Shown here: one piece after another, positions 43,226 through 53,283 of the stretch
How positions within the stretch are numbered: the stretch's first letter is position 1
Layout: each line of letters begins with the position of its first letter
Origin: Arenibacter aquaticus
Lineage (GTDB): Bacteria > Bacteroidota > Bacteroidia > Flavobacteriales > Flavobacteriaceae
DNA: 64,000 bases
Direction of reading: 5' to 3'
Assembly (NCBI RefSeq): GCF_003957295.1
Contig: NZ_RQPJ01000001.1
Location: forward strand, 434,001 to 498,000
Notes under the pieces: model-generated
Database searches by the model: none
Told to the model about the DNA's origin: nothing
What the model saw: only the letters and a program-made list of their open reading frames with translations
Translations under genes and position numbers: made by a program

Positions 43226-43889
43226 TTAATTTTTAATACTTGTAATTGGACAATGGATGCCAACCTATTATTGTGGCGGTAAAATTTTTAATAGTAGTTT
43301 TTATACATAGGGAACATTTAAAATTTGTTAACACGTTATTTCTTACTTAGAATTGAAAAATAGATGGGACAAGAACCCTGTTGAGACGTCTTTATTGCAT
43401 TAAATTCCTACAACTTGGTGTCCAAATTAAATCTCGACACCAGGTTTTTTGACTACGACAAAAAATTATGGACAATAGCCCGTTCACTAGTTATTGTTGT
43501 TCAATTACTTAGCGTGGTACAATGGAAATTTACCTATTGGCACACCTTTTATCGAAAAAAATGTGGTTTGAACAATTTTTTTTGTGCGGGCACTAAAATA
43601 TTAAGGAGACTTTCTAATAAAATGAAGTTGATTGAGGGTGAAAAATGGTTGAGAAAAAACTTCAATCTCTTAGAATTATCATGGCTTGGGTAGCCGTCGG
43701 TTGAAGTGAAATGGAGCAGGTCATTTTGTATCGAAAACGGATTTGGCACCCTCCCTGGGCTTATTCCAATAACCCCAAAAATGTGCCGTGACCAAGACCT
43801 GAATATGTGCTACTTCCCGTAGTCTGGCAGAGGGACTCCCTTACATTAAATTGAAGGAGCCCATGAGGAGGTTAGATGATTATATGGTA
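43207..43889. other. 680-bp spacer downstream of AraC gene and upstream of the giant gene
   Basis: Apart from the TTAGA repeat I see nothing convincing. An open frame of 92 codons at 43415-43693 (+) has no start context, no recognisable domain and an odd composition. No consensus promoter for the giant gene was found. Confidence 0.4.
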
Positions 43890-45041
43890 TTATTTGCCAA
43901 CTTTTCTACGTTGTTCAAACTCACTGGGGCTATACTTGGTAGCCGATTTAAATACCTTACTAAAAGAACTTCTATTGGCAAATCCACAGGTCCATGCCAG
44001 GGATTCCATGGTGTTGCTGTCCAAAAAACCTGTTTCTATCAACTCTTTGGCATGCTCCATGCGCAGATTGTTCTTATAGGCCGTAAAGCTTTGCCCATAG
44101 TATTGTTTTATAAAATAGGATAAATGATGCGATGGAATATTGAGTTCACTAGCACATTTGGTAACGGTAAAATCTTGATTTAAATAACCCTTTTTCTTAT
44201 TTAGCTCTTCTAATTTCCTTTTTATTTCCGGTTCCTCCAATCCATATTTTAGCTCTGTTCCAGTACCGGTCCCTATAGCGTCCTTTTGCAAAGACTTAAC
44301 CGATTTGGGAAATCCGCGGAGGATGGTAGGAAAGTAGATGGGAATGACCCCAATAGAGAACATAATCAAATACAGTATTATGGGCACCATGGACCCCCCT
44401 TCAAAAATGTTGATCCCAAGCATATTCTCAAAGGCATAAAAAATGGCAAAAACAGCGAATAAGGTTAAACCGAACCAAAAAACCAATAACCATTTGTTCA
44501 AAATAACCTTTAATCCGTCCCCTGTGCCCACCTTGATAAAATGCAACAATTTGGGCAATACAATCAATAGGGCACCAAATTGCCATAGATGGCGCATTAG
44601 CATGTGCTGATCCAGGTCTAAGAGCCAATAGCTTACATGTAGTCTATTTTTGGGGTCGGTCATGGCATTATGTAACATTTCTGTATATACCTCACTTGGT
44701 TGCAGATAAATGTATACCACATCTATTATACTTAAAGCACAGGGCAGAAACAGTATGAGGTATCTTTTCTTCCATTTAAATTCATCTGCTATAATAGTTT
44801 CAAAATAGAAGTAAATGGGCACGGCAAATAGATTATAAGGTATAAGTGGCCATAAGAAAAACCAGGTGCATATTGCCAAATACCCTCCGTCTATAATGTA
44901 GGCCTGTAAGGCATAAACGGAAAGCAAAAAGTAAAAGCTGCCCAAAAACATAGTGGCCTTGGGCTGGGTAGACTTTTTTAAGAACAACAAGGTGGTTAGA
45001 ACAAAACCAAAAATGGAGGCTAATAATAAGATATTATACAA
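43890..45041 (-). CDS. AraC-family regulator with N-terminal membrane domain
   Basis: 383 residues. The first 225 hold about seven hydrophobic helices (ILLLASIFGFVLTTLLFL, ATMFLGSFYFLLSVYALQAYI, LAICTWFFLWPLIPYNLFAVPIYFYF and others). A linker leads to the AraC HTH: TVTKCASELNIPSHHLSYFIKQYYGQSFTAYKNNLRMEHAKELI and NTMESLAWTCGFANRSSFSKVFKSATKYSPSEFE. Such membrane-tethered AraC proteins are common in Bacteroidota; targets unknown. The start appears to be TTG at 45041; the next in-frame Met would remove the first helix. Confidence 0.88.
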   Translation of the reverse strand: MYNILLLASIFGFVLTTLLFLKKSTQPKATMFLGSFYFLLSVYALQAYIIDGGYLAICTWFFLWPLIPYNLFAVPIYFYFETIIADEFKWKKRYLILFLPCALSIIDVVYIYLQPSEVYTEMLHNAMTDPKNRLHVSYWLLDLDQHMLMRHLWQFGALLIVLPKLLHFIKVGTGDGLKVILNKWLLVFWFGLTLFAVFAIFYAFENMLGINIFEGGSMVPIILYLIMFSIGVIPIYFPTILRGFPKSVKSLQKDAIGTGTGTELKYGLEEPEIKRKLEELNKKKGYLNQDFTVTKCASELNIPSHHLSYFIKQYYGQSFTAYKNNLRMEHAKELIETGFLDSNTMESLAWTCGFANRSSFSKVFKSATKYSPSEFEQRRKVGK

Positions 45042-45599
45042 ACTGAAATGATTTTAAAAGTTTTGACACCTGTTGTTTAATTGGAAGGGGTATTTTATTA
45101 ATCCTATATAACAACCATCTGCACTGATACCGGCAACCTCAATATACCAATAACACCCATGGCCCTGCCCCGGAATAGTAACCCAGCGTTGATCACAGAT
45201 GTGAAAACATAGTACATGCCACCCTCACAACCCTATTACGACCCTTAATCACTTATAAAGTAGACATCCATACACCTGGCAACTTCTACTAAAAGGCCCA
45301 TCCTTAATTTAGCCCTCCAAAAACCCCATCCGCTGGCAAATTAAAAGAAAGAATAATAGTATTCCAACAATAATAAGGTTGATTTTTATCAGTCTTTATA
45401 CCCAACTATCAGCAAGTTGGCTTAAAGGTTTAACATTGAACTATATAGACAGAAAAAAAATTGGCCTTTACCATTAGCTTTAAAAACCAGTACTCTAATT
45501 AATGGAACCATCAGTGCTTTATAGTCCAGCTTACACCTTATTGGGTCTATCCCTGGCATAGTGCCAGTTAGCCCTGCAACATTAAATTTTTCCCAAATT
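45042..45599. other. 560-bp spacer between AraC and mfd genes
   Basis: Divergent intergenic region. No credible ORF, RNA gene or strong hairpin; the mfd promoter lies at its right end. Confidence 0.45.
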
Positions 45600-45630
45600 T
45601 TGTGCAAAGTACGATCAGGGGTTATATTTG
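45600..45630 (+). promoter_or_regulatory. promoter of mfd
   Basis: TTG at 45600-45602, 20-bp spacer, TATATTTG at 45623-45630; transcription start near 45637. This places the mfd start at the ATG 45660, not at the upstream in-frame ATG 45561. Confidence 0.7.
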
Positions 45631-45659
45631 TAAAAAAATTACGGTTGACAAAATCTACT

Positions 45660-48600
45660 ATGTTACAACTGTTCGAACAGTCTCCCCAATTGGGAAAACT
45701 GCAGGATACCCTAGCCCATTTTCAAGAAAATACTGCTAACAACACCAAAAGAAAGACCCAACTTAAAGGGTTGGTTGGCTCCTCACTTTCCTTTGTTATT
45801 GCCGAAACTTTTCAAAAGGCAGAAACACCTTTACTTTTCATTTTAAATGACAAGGAAGAGGCCGCCTATTACCTAAACGATTTGGAGCAGCTTATTGGCG
45901 ATAACGATGTGCTGTTTTACCCGGGAAGTTATAGAAGGCCCTATCAGATAGAGGAAACGGACAATGCCAATGTGCTCTTACGTGCAGAGGTCCTTAACCG
46001 TATCAACTCCAGAAAAAAGCCCGCCATTATTGTGACCTATGCGGATGCCCTTTTTGAAAAAGTGGTGACACGAAAGGAACTCCAAAAAAACACCTTAAAA
46101 ATTAGGTTGGACGACACCCTTTCGCTCGACTTTCTAAATGAGGTATTGTTCGAGTACAAGTTTAAGCGGGTCGATTTTGTTACCGAACCTGGCGAATTCT
46201 CCGTGCGTGGAGGTATAATGGATGTATTTTCCTTTTCCCATGACCAGCCATATAGGATAGAATTTTTTGGCGATGAGGTAGAGAGTATAAGGACCTTTGA
46301 CGTGGAAACGCAGCTGTCTACAGACAAGGTAAAGAAGATTACCATTATCCCCAACGTAGAAAATAAGTTTTTGGACGAAAACCGGGAAAGCTTCTTAAAA
46401 TACATAGCTCCCAACACCCTGATTTTTGGCAAAAACCTGGATATGCTCTACGCCAAGCTAGATACACTCTATGAAAAGGCAGAGGAAGCCTTCTCCAAAC
46501 TTTCCAAGGAGATAAAGCATGCGCAACCACAGGAGCTGTTTGTAAAATCGGACTTCTTAGATAAGCAGTTGGATAATTTTAGCTTGGTAGAGATAGATGG
46601 CAGCAGCAAGGACAAGGGCGATTCCCTCCCCATTGTATTCAACACCCGGCCACAACCTTCCTTTAATAAGAAGTTTGACCTGTTGATAGAAGACCTGAAC
46701 AGCAATCACGCCAAGGGTTTTACCAATTATCTATTTTGTGCCACCGATCAGCAGGCCAAAAGGTTCCACGATATTTTTGATGAAGTGGACAAGGAAGTCC
46801 ACTATAAGACCATTGTTCTTCCCCTATACCAAGGTTTTCTGGACAACGATCTAAAGATTGCCTGCTATACAGACCATCAGATCTTTGAGCGTTACCTAAA
46901 ATTCCATATCAAAAATGGATACGCCAAAAAACAGGCCATCACCCTTAAAGACCTTAACAAACTGGAAATTGGGGATTATGTTACCCATATAGACCACGGA
47001 ATAGGCAAATTTGGGGGACTACAAAAAATAGATGTCGAGGGCAAAAAACAGGAGGCCATAAAACTGATGTACGGTGAACGGGATATTCTGTACGTAAGCA
47101 TACATGCGCTTCACAAAATCTCCAAGTTCAATGGCAAGGATGGGGCGCCGCCAAAGATTTACAAATTGGGCTCCGGAGCCTGGAAAAAAATAAAGGACAA
47201 AGCCAAGTCCCGTGTCAAGAAAATAGCCTTTGACCTTATTCAGCTATACGCCAAGCGCCGACTGGAAAAAGGCTTTCAGTACGGGCCGGACAGCTATTTA
47301 CAGCACGAACTGGAAGCTTCCTTTATCTATGAGGATACCCCAGATCAAAGCAAGTCTACCGAAGACATTAAAAAGGACATGGAAAGCGAAAGGCCTATGG
47401 ACCGACTCGTTTGTGGGGATGTAGGTTTTGGAAAAACGGAAGTGGCCATCAGGGCGGCCTTTAAAGCCGTGGACAACGGAAAACAGGTAGCGGTACTGGT
47501 ACCTACCACCATTTTGGCCTTTCAGCATTACCGCACCTTCTCCGAGCGCTTAAAGGAGATGCCGGTCACCGTAGATTATGTAAACCGCTTTAGAACAGCC
47601 AAAGAAAAAAGGGAGACCTTGGAGAATTTGGAGGCCGGAAAGGTAGATATCATTATAGGCACCCATCAATTGGTGAACAAAAATGTAAAGTTCAAGGATC
47701 TGGGCCTATTGGTTGTGGACGAAGAACAAAAATTTGGGGTATCGGTAAAGGACAAATTAAAATCCATTAAAGAAAATGTGGACGTCCTTACCCTTACGGC
47801 AACGCCCATCCCCAGAACACTTCAATTTAGTCTAATGGCAGCCAGGGATCTATCGGTCATCAATACCGCACCCCCCAACCGCTACCCCATTGAAAGTGAG
47901 GTGATACGTTTTAGCGAGGAAACCATTAGGGACGCCATTACTTATGAGATACAAAGGGGCGGACAAGTATATTTTATCCACAACAGGATAGAGAATATCA
48001 AGGAGGTTGCCGGGATGATACAACGACTGGTGCCCGACGCCAAAATTGGTATTGGCCACGGACAAATGGATGGCAAAAAATTGGAAACGCTGATGCTGGC
48101 GTTTATGAACGGGGAATTTGACGTATTGGTGTCCACCACCATTGTGGAAAGCGGACTGGATGTCACCAATGCCAACACCATTTTCATAAACAATGCCAAT
48201 AATTTTGGCCTTAGTGACCTGCACCAGATGCGAGGACGTGTGGGACGGAGCAACAAAAAGGCCTTCTGTTATTTTATTACCCCATCCTATGATAACATGA
48301 CCAATGATGCCCGCAAACGTATACAAGCACTGGAACAGTTTACCGATTTGGGCAGCGGATTTAATATTGCCATGAAAGATCTGGAGATCAGGGGTGCCGG
48401 CGATCTATTGGGAGGCGAACAAAGTGGCTTTATCAATGAAATAGGTTTTGATGCCTATCAAAAAATATTGGCCGAGGCCATAGACGAACTAAAGGAGAAC
48501 GAATTTAAGGAATTGTACGAGGAAGTTGGCGGTAAACCAAAGGTCTTTGTTAAAGAAACCCAAATTGATTCCGATTTTGAATTGCTTTTTCCGGACGATT

Positions 48601-49043
48601 ATATAAGTAATATTACCGAACGCCTAAACCTTTATACCGAACTCAACCAAGTATCAGACGAGAATGGTTTGCAAAAGTATGAGGCGCAATTAATAGATAG
48701 GTTTGGAGAACTGCCCACCGAAGCCGAAGACTTATTGAACTCGGTACGTATTAAATGGATTGCCAACAGCATTGGATTGGAGAAAATAGTCATGAAAAAA
48801 GGGAAGATGATAGGCTATTTTATATCGGACCAGCAATCGGATTTTTATCAGAGCAGCACCTTTACGGCAGTATTGCAATTTGTACAATCCCATCCAAAAT
48901 TGGCCAAATTAAAAGAAAAGCAAACCCGGAACGGACTACGGCTATTATTGGTGTTTGAGCATATAAACTCTCTGGACAAAGCCTATAAAGCTATTCTGCC
49001 GTTTAACGCACTGTTAGCAAAAAACGGACAAACCGTATCTTAA
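45660..49043 (+). CDS. mfd: transcription-repair coupling factor
   Basis: 1127 residues, normal for Mfd. Removes RNA polymerase stalled at DNA damage and recruits UvrA. The N-terminal UvrB-like part (FLFILNDKEEAAYYLNDL...; FYPGSYRRPYQIEETDNANVLLRAEVLN) is followed by the RNA polymerase-interacting CarD-like domain (LEIGDYVTHIDHGIGKFGG). The helicase motor has Walker A GDVGFGKTEVA, Walker B VVDEEQKFGV, motif III LTATPIPRTL, the TRG-like relay and QMRGRVGRS (motif VI). The C-terminal D7 domain ends the protein. Start chosen from promoter position. Confidence 0.97.
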   Translation: MLQLFEQSPQLGKLQDTLAHFQENTANNTKRKTQLKGLVGSSLSFVIAETFQKAETPLLFILNDKEEAAYYLNDLEQLIGDNDVLFYPGSYRRPYQIEETDNANVLLRAEVLNRINSRKKPAIIVTYADALFEKVVTRKELQKNTLKIRLDDTLSLDFLNEVLFEYKFKRVDFVTEPGEFSVRGGIMDVFSFSHDQPYRIEFFGDEVESIRTFDVETQLSTDKVKKITIIPNVENKFLDENRESFLKYIAPNTLIFGKNLDMLYAKLDTLYEKAEEAFSKLSKEIKHAQPQELFVKSDFLDKQLDNFSLVEIDGSSKDKGDSLPIVFNTRPQPSFNKKFDLLIEDLNSNHAKGFTNYLFCATDQQAKRFHDIFDEVDKEVHYKTIVLPLYQGFLDNDLKIACYTDHQIFERYLKFHIKNGYAKKQAITLKDLNKLEIGDYVTHIDHGIGKFGGLQKIDVEGKKQEAIKLMYGERDILYVSIHALHKISKFNGKDGAPPKIYKLGSGAWKKIKDKAKSRVKKIAFDLIQLYAKRRLEKGFQYGPDSYLQHELEASFIYEDTPDQSKSTEDIKKDMESERPMDRLVCGDVGFGKTEVAIRAAFKAVDNGKQVAVLVPTTILAFQHYRTFSERLKEMPVTVDYVNRFRTAKEKRETLENLEAGKVDIIIGTHQLVNKNVKFKDLGLLVVDEEQKFGVSVKDKLKSIKENVDVLTLTATPIPRTLQFSLMAARDLSVINTAPPNRYPIESEVIRFSEETIRDAITYEIQRGGQVYFIHNRIENIKEVAGMIQRLVPDAKIGIGHGQMDGKKLETLMLAFMNGEFDVLVSTTIVESGLDVTNANTIFINNANNFGLSDLHQMRGRVGRSNKKAFCYFITPSYDNMTNDARKRIQALEQFTDLGSGFNIAMKDLEIRGAGDLLGGEQSGFINEIGFDAYQKILAEAIDELKENEFKELYEEVGGKPKVFVKETQIDSDFELLFPDDYISNITERLNLYTELNQVSDENGLQKYEAQLIDRFGELPTEAEDLLNSVRIKWIANSIGLEKIVMKKGKMIGYFISDQQSDFYQSSTFTAVLQFVQSHPKLAKLKEKQTRNGLRLLLVFEHINSLDKAYKAILPFNALLAKNGQTVS

Positions 49044-49055
49044 AAACATCTTTTG

Positions 49056-50390
49056 ATGATGCCTAAAAAATACACCTTTTTATTGATTGCCTGCTGTTTT
49101 GGTTTATTCCTGCATGCACAGCAACAGATACTGGGAACAATGACTCCCGCAGAAGACTACAAATGGCTTATAGCCTACCAATTGGGGCCCGGGTACCAGA
49201 ATTATGTTGCCGATTCGGCCGTAAAAGATGGCAATTTCACCATAAACATTCCAGAAAATGCCAAGACCGGAGTCTACAGATTGGTCTACGCCATTCCGCA
49301 GGACGAATTTTATTTTGATGTAATCTATAATGGTGCGGAAGACATAAAGTTGTCTTTTAGCACCGAGGAGGGCCTAAGGTTTCACAATTCTGAAGAAAAC
49401 ATACTTTACAATAATTATTTTGCGGCAGTTAATGAACTGGAAAGTGAAATTATCCAATTTTACTCCACCCCCAATACCAACCCAAGCATTCTAAGCAATA
49501 TCCACAAGGAGCTGGACCAACTCCAGAAGGAGTACGAAACAAGATCCAAAGGACTCATAAGCGGACATTTTATAACTGCCAACAAACCCTATATTCCCTC
49601 TTCTCATGAAAATATAGAGACCTATGTACAACACAAAAAGGAACATTATTTTGACGCCCTGGACTTTAGTGACCCTGTTTTACAAGGTTCCGCATTCTTG
49701 ACCGATAAAGCCGTGAATTATGTTTTTACGGCCCTTCCGTACCGCAAAATGTCCGCAGAAGAATTAGAAAAGGAAATGCAGGCCAATATTGCAAGGCTGG
49801 GCAGAATATTACAGCCACATGACCCCCAGTTTAAAACAGCTTTATTAGGTACCATATGGAATCAACTAACCCAGAACAACTACAATAGCACGGCCGATTA
49901 CTTATATAAAAATTACCTGAAGACCTTGGCCGAGGAAACCAATGACACGGAATTGCTGAACAGCATAGCCACCTACAATCGGCTACGCCCCGGGGCCCAA
50001 GCCCCAGAAATTACTTGGAAGGATAAAGGTGAAACCAAAAAACTCAGCGACTTGGCAGCTGCCAACAACTATCTCATTGTTTTCTGGAGCAGCACCTGCT
50101 CCCATTGCCTGCAACAATTGCCCGAACTACACAAAAGGATAAAAGATATACCCAATATAACGGTCCTGGCCATAGGATTGGAAGATGATGGGGAAAACTG
50201 GGAAATGGAATCTGCAAAATTACCGGGATTTACCCATGGCATTGCGCTGGGAAAATGGGAAAGTCCGTATACCACTTTGTACGACATCCACCAAACCCCT
50301 ACCTACTATATCCTGGACAAGGACAAGCGTATAATTGCCAAACCCGAAGATTACAAGGAAGCCGTGGCACTATTGAAAAAAAATCAATAA
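49056..50390 (+). CDS. TlpA-like thioredoxin-fold protein, exported
   Basis: About 444 residues. The signal peptide (MMPKKYTFLLIACCFGLFLHA) leads to an N-terminal beta-rich DUF4369-like part (ILGTMTPAEDYKWLIAYQ...), a helical middle, and a C-terminal redoxin domain from PGAQAPEITWKDKG with the active site WSSTCSHCLQQLPEL (CSHC) and the cis-Pro loop in QTPTYYILDKD. Probable periplasmic thiol-disulfide oxidoreductase. Adjacent to mfd by 12 bp. The start could be either of two ATGs, 49056 or 49059; a TTG at 49053 is less likely. Confidence 0.88.
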   Translation: MMPKKYTFLLIACCFGLFLHAQQQILGTMTPAEDYKWLIAYQLGPGYQNYVADSAVKDGNFTINIPENAKTGVYRLVYAIPQDEFYFDVIYNGAEDIKLSFSTEEGLRFHNSEENILYNNYFAAVNELESEIIQFYSTPNTNPSILSNIHKELDQLQKEYETRSKGLISGHFITANKPYIPSSHENIETYVQHKKEHYFDALDFSDPVLQGSAFLTDKAVNYVFTALPYRKMSAEELEKEMQANIARLGRILQPHDPQFKTALLGTIWNQLTQNNYNSTADYLYKNYLKTLAEETNDTELLNSIATYNRLRPGAQAPEITWKDKGETKKLSDLAAANNYLIVFWSSTCSHCLQQLPELHKRIKDIPNITVLAIGLEDDGENWEMESAKLPGFTHGIALGKWESPYTTLYDIHQTPTYYILDKDKRIIAKPEDYKEAVALLKKNQ

Positions 50391-50500
50391 CTGCTTTTTG
50401 GTCAATACCAAAACATAAATAGAGTAGACTACTGCATCGGCAAATTACGGGCTTATCACAGTAACCAATTGATACCTTGGTACATTATAAAATTAACACC

Positions 50501-51160
50501 TTATAAAGTCTTAAGATCCTTAATGGTCTTAAATGCCACATCTACCTGTTCATCGTTTACTATAATGGTAAATTCATTGGTAGTGGATATTACCTCGTAT
50601 AGTACAATTCCTTCCCAAGCCAAACGCTGAAAAATAAAATAATAGATCCCTGGAACTGAAACGTTCTCTGCCGGTAATTTTACCGTGATAGAAGAAAGGT
50701 TCTCTGCTTTTTGAGTACACTTTTCGTTTTTGAACAGCTCCTCAACCGCAGATTCCAAAATATTACTGACAACAATATTGAGTTCGTTCACCCCTCTAGA
50801 GGAGGTGTAAAAAACATCTTTGTTCCTGTTTACCTCCTTTAACAAAACAGTCTGGGTCTCCAATATGGATTCGGAAACCAAGAAGGTAAAATCGGTCAAT
50901 GAGGACCGCACGGTAATCTCCCCAATATTTTTTAAAACTTTAATAATTTTGTGGGTAGCACGGAACTCCAAATCATCGGAAAGTCTCTTTAGTGCCATTA
51001 CAATTGCACCGTTACGGATATCCTTGCCCAACTCGCCCTCAATTTCCGGTTTTACGATCCTGGAAAGCGATGTTAAGTTAATAATTCCTTGAGCTAGAGC
51101 ACTTTGCAAAAACGGCTTCTTCTTAATGTAGTCTTCTACTACCGACGAAATAGTCTTCAT
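50501..51160 (-). CDS. conserved protein with C-terminal ACT-like domain
   Basis: 219 residues, cytoplasmic. The N-terminal half is helical (VVEDYIKKKPFLQSALAQGIINLTSLSRIVKPEIEGEL...), resembling an HTH-type segment. The C-terminal part VSVPGIYYFIFQRLAWEGIVLYEVISTTNEFTIIVNDEQVDVAFKTIKDL has the beta-alpha-beta wording of aspartokinase-type ACT domains, so databases tend to call such proteins aspartate kinase. There is no kinase domain. A small-molecule-sensing regulator is a guess. Confidence 0.7.
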   Translation of the reverse strand: MKTISSVVEDYIKKKPFLQSALAQGIINLTSLSRIVKPEIEGELGKDIRNGAIVMALKRLSDDLEFRATHKIIKVLKNIGEITVRSSLTDFTFLVSESILETQTVLLKEVNRNKDVFYTSSRGVNELNIVVSNILESAVEELFKNEKCTQKAENLSSITVKLPAENVSVPGIYYFIFQRLAWEGIVLYEVISTTNEFTIIVNDEQVDVAFKTIKDLKTL

Positions 51161-51211
51161 TTTCTTAAACTTTTGGTAAAAATAACAAATTGTTACAAAT
51201 AAAACAAATAA

Positions 51212-51571
51212 TTAAAAGTGATAAAATGCATTTTCCAAATGTTCAATGGTATAATCGTCCCCATTTCTATGTACCGTAATGATATCAAATCGCACTTCTA
51301 CATCAAGATCCTTACTCACCACATAATGGTCTGTAGCCATGACCAATAGTTTAATTTTTTTTTCGGTAACCGTATCGGCGATAGCCAAAATTGAATCCGA
51401 ACTTCTGGACTTAACTTCTACAATAGCCAAAATATCGTCCTTTTTAGCGATAATATCTATTTCCGCCTTGCGGTACCTATAATTCCTATGCGCTATCCTG
51501 TAGCCATTTTTAACCAAATAATCGGTTGCCAATTGTTCCCCCTTTTTACCAAATTCATTATGATCTCCCAT
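51212..51571 (-). CDS. YraN/UPF0102 family putative endonuclease
   Basis: 119 residues from the ATG at 51571 (MGDHNEFGKKGEQLATDYLVKNGYRI). HRNYRYRKAEIDIIAKKDDILAIVEVKSRS has the Holliday-junction-resolvase-like E-x(n)-EVK catalytic layout (GEIDII/FVEVK-type). The family is conserved but its role is unproved. The frame extends 27 residues further upstream; those lack family resemblance. Confidence 0.9.
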   Translation of the reverse strand: MGDHNEFGKKGEQLATDYLVKNGYRIAHRNYRYRKAEIDIIAKKDDILAIVEVKSRSSDSILAIADTVTEKKIKLLVMATDHYVVSKDLDVEVRFDIITVHRNGDDYTIEHLENAFYHF

Positions 51572-51763
51572 ATGATTCAAATTGTAATTGCCAAAAAATG
51601 TGCATTTTATCGAAAATTGCACCTTGTCGTCGTCCAAATTTCCTTGAACCACGTATTTTGTTATGGATTCTATCGAAAATTTGCCTTTAAAAATACTTTC
51701 GGTATAAAATATACGTTAAAATTAGACCCCTTACCACTAACCTAAGCAAATGCGGAATAAATT

Positions 51764-53272
51764 ATGGAATATTTCATAAACTGTAATACTTCTAGTTTGG
51801 CACCTTATACTTCCCCCTTAGATAAAGCAAGGGTGCAACATTTATACAGAAGATTGGGTTTCAGTGCTTCCGTGCAGACTATAGATCAGGCCATTGGTCA
51901 AACAGCGAGCAATTTGGTAGACAGCCTTATCACCGAAGCACAGAGTATGCCACCATTGGCAGCGCCCACTTGGGCAGACTGGAACAACAGCAATTACCCC
52001 GAAGATGACGACCAACGCGGACAGATAATAAGGGCACAACAAGAAGAATTTAAGTTGGCCTATACCAATAGTTTACTTGCCAACAACCTTAGGGATAGGC
52101 TTAGTTTTTTTTGGAGCAATCATTTTGTAACCGAACTGGACGTATATAATTGTAATTCCTTTCTTTACCATTACATAAACTGCTTGCAACGCAACGCCAT
52201 TGGCAATTTTAAAACCTTTGTCAGTGAAATAGGCCTAAGCAGTGCCATGCTTTATTATTTGGATGGAGTTTACAACAATGGCAACAACCCCAATGAGAAT
52301 TATGCCCGAGAACTTTATGAGCTGTTTACCCTAGGGGAAGGTAACGGTTATACCGAAGAGGATATCATAGAGACCGCCAAAGCCCTATCGGGCTATGTAG
52401 AAAGAGGGGAAATTGGCTGTGAACAAGTGTTATTTGATGCCTCCAAGTTTAATACAGAGAACAAAACCATATTTGGAAGGACTGGAAACTGGGGGTATGA
52501 CGATGTCATAGACATACTTTTTGAAGAAAGGGCCAATGAAATAGGCTATTTTATATGCAAAAGGCTGTATGAATATTTTGTACACCCAGACTCTACGGAT
52601 GAGGCCAACAACGCAAAGACAATTATAGATGGTCTAACTGCCACCTTTATCAGCAATAATTTTGAACTGGCCCCGGTATTGAGTCAACTTTTTAAGAGTC
52701 AACATTTTTTCGACGACGAAGCCATAGGCGTTATTATTAAAAGTCCGTTCGACCTATATCTACATACCATAAACGAAACAGGATTTGCCTATAACGATAC
52801 CACCATAGGTAGTGCCATAAATTACAGTGGAATGCTTGGGCAAGAACTATTTGACCCTGTTGATGTTGCCGGATGGCAGCGTAACAGAAGTTGGATAAAC
52901 ACCAATTTCCTAATTGGACGTTGGCTCACCATGGAGACCATTTTGGACGGCTTCTTTCAGGACCAGCCCGAACAGTTCAGGACACTGGCCATGGATGCCG
53001 TTGGCCCCGCCTACAGCAATACCAGTAATCCAGAGATTGTAGTACAGGCCATTGTAGATAAAATTACCCCAAAAGGTATGTTTACCCAACAGGACTTTGA
53101 CAATGCCATGTCGGCCTTCAAAATAGAGGATGTTCCAGAAGACTATTACGGTCCGGACTATATTCCTGGCGGACAGTCATTATGGATACTAAGTGTTAGC
53201 CAAGAGGTACCCTCACAGGTACACCTTCTTTTAAGACACCTTTCCAGACAACCCGAATATCAACTTAAATAA
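51764..53272 (+). CDS. DUF1800 domain protein
   Basis: 502 residues. VQHLYRRLGFSAS at the start, LRDRLSFFWSNHFVTE, NYARELYELFTLGEGNGYTEEDIIETAKALSGY, and SPFDLYLHTI plus DVAGWQRNRSWINTNFLIGRW are diagnostic of DUF1800. No signal peptide is evident at the chosen ATG. These proteins are always seen with DUF1501 partners and their chemistry is unknown. The DUF1501 gene starts 11 bp later. Confidence 0.93.
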   Translation: MEYFINCNTSSLAPYTSPLDKARVQHLYRRLGFSASVQTIDQAIGQTASNLVDSLITEAQSMPPLAAPTWADWNNSNYPEDDDQRGQIIRAQQEEFKLAYTNSLLANNLRDRLSFFWSNHFVTELDVYNCNSFLYHYINCLQRNAIGNFKTFVSEIGLSSAMLYYLDGVYNNGNNPNENYARELYELFTLGEGNGYTEEDIIETAKALSGYVERGEIGCEQVLFDASKFNTENKTIFGRTGNWGYDDVIDILFEERANEIGYFICKRLYEYFVHPDSTDEANNAKTIIDGLTATFISNNFELAPVLSQLFKSQHFFDDEAIGVIIKSPFDLYLHTINETGFAYNDTTIGSAINYSGMLGQELFDPVDVAGWQRNRSWINTNFLIGRWLTMETILDGFFQDQPEQFRTLAMDAVGPAYSNTSNPEIVVQAIVDKITPKGMFTQQDFDNAMSAFKIEDVPEDYYGPDYIPGGQSLWILSVSQEVPSQVHLLLRHLSRQPEYQLK

Positions 53273-53283
53273 AACCGACCATT

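Noticed and set aside
43415-43693. 92-codon open frame upstream of the giant gene
   Set aside because: No promoter or family resemblance; composition typical of translated spacer.
45561-45659. Upstream start of mfd
   Set aside because: Lies before the mapped promoter elements (45600-45630) and adds residues foreign to Mfd.
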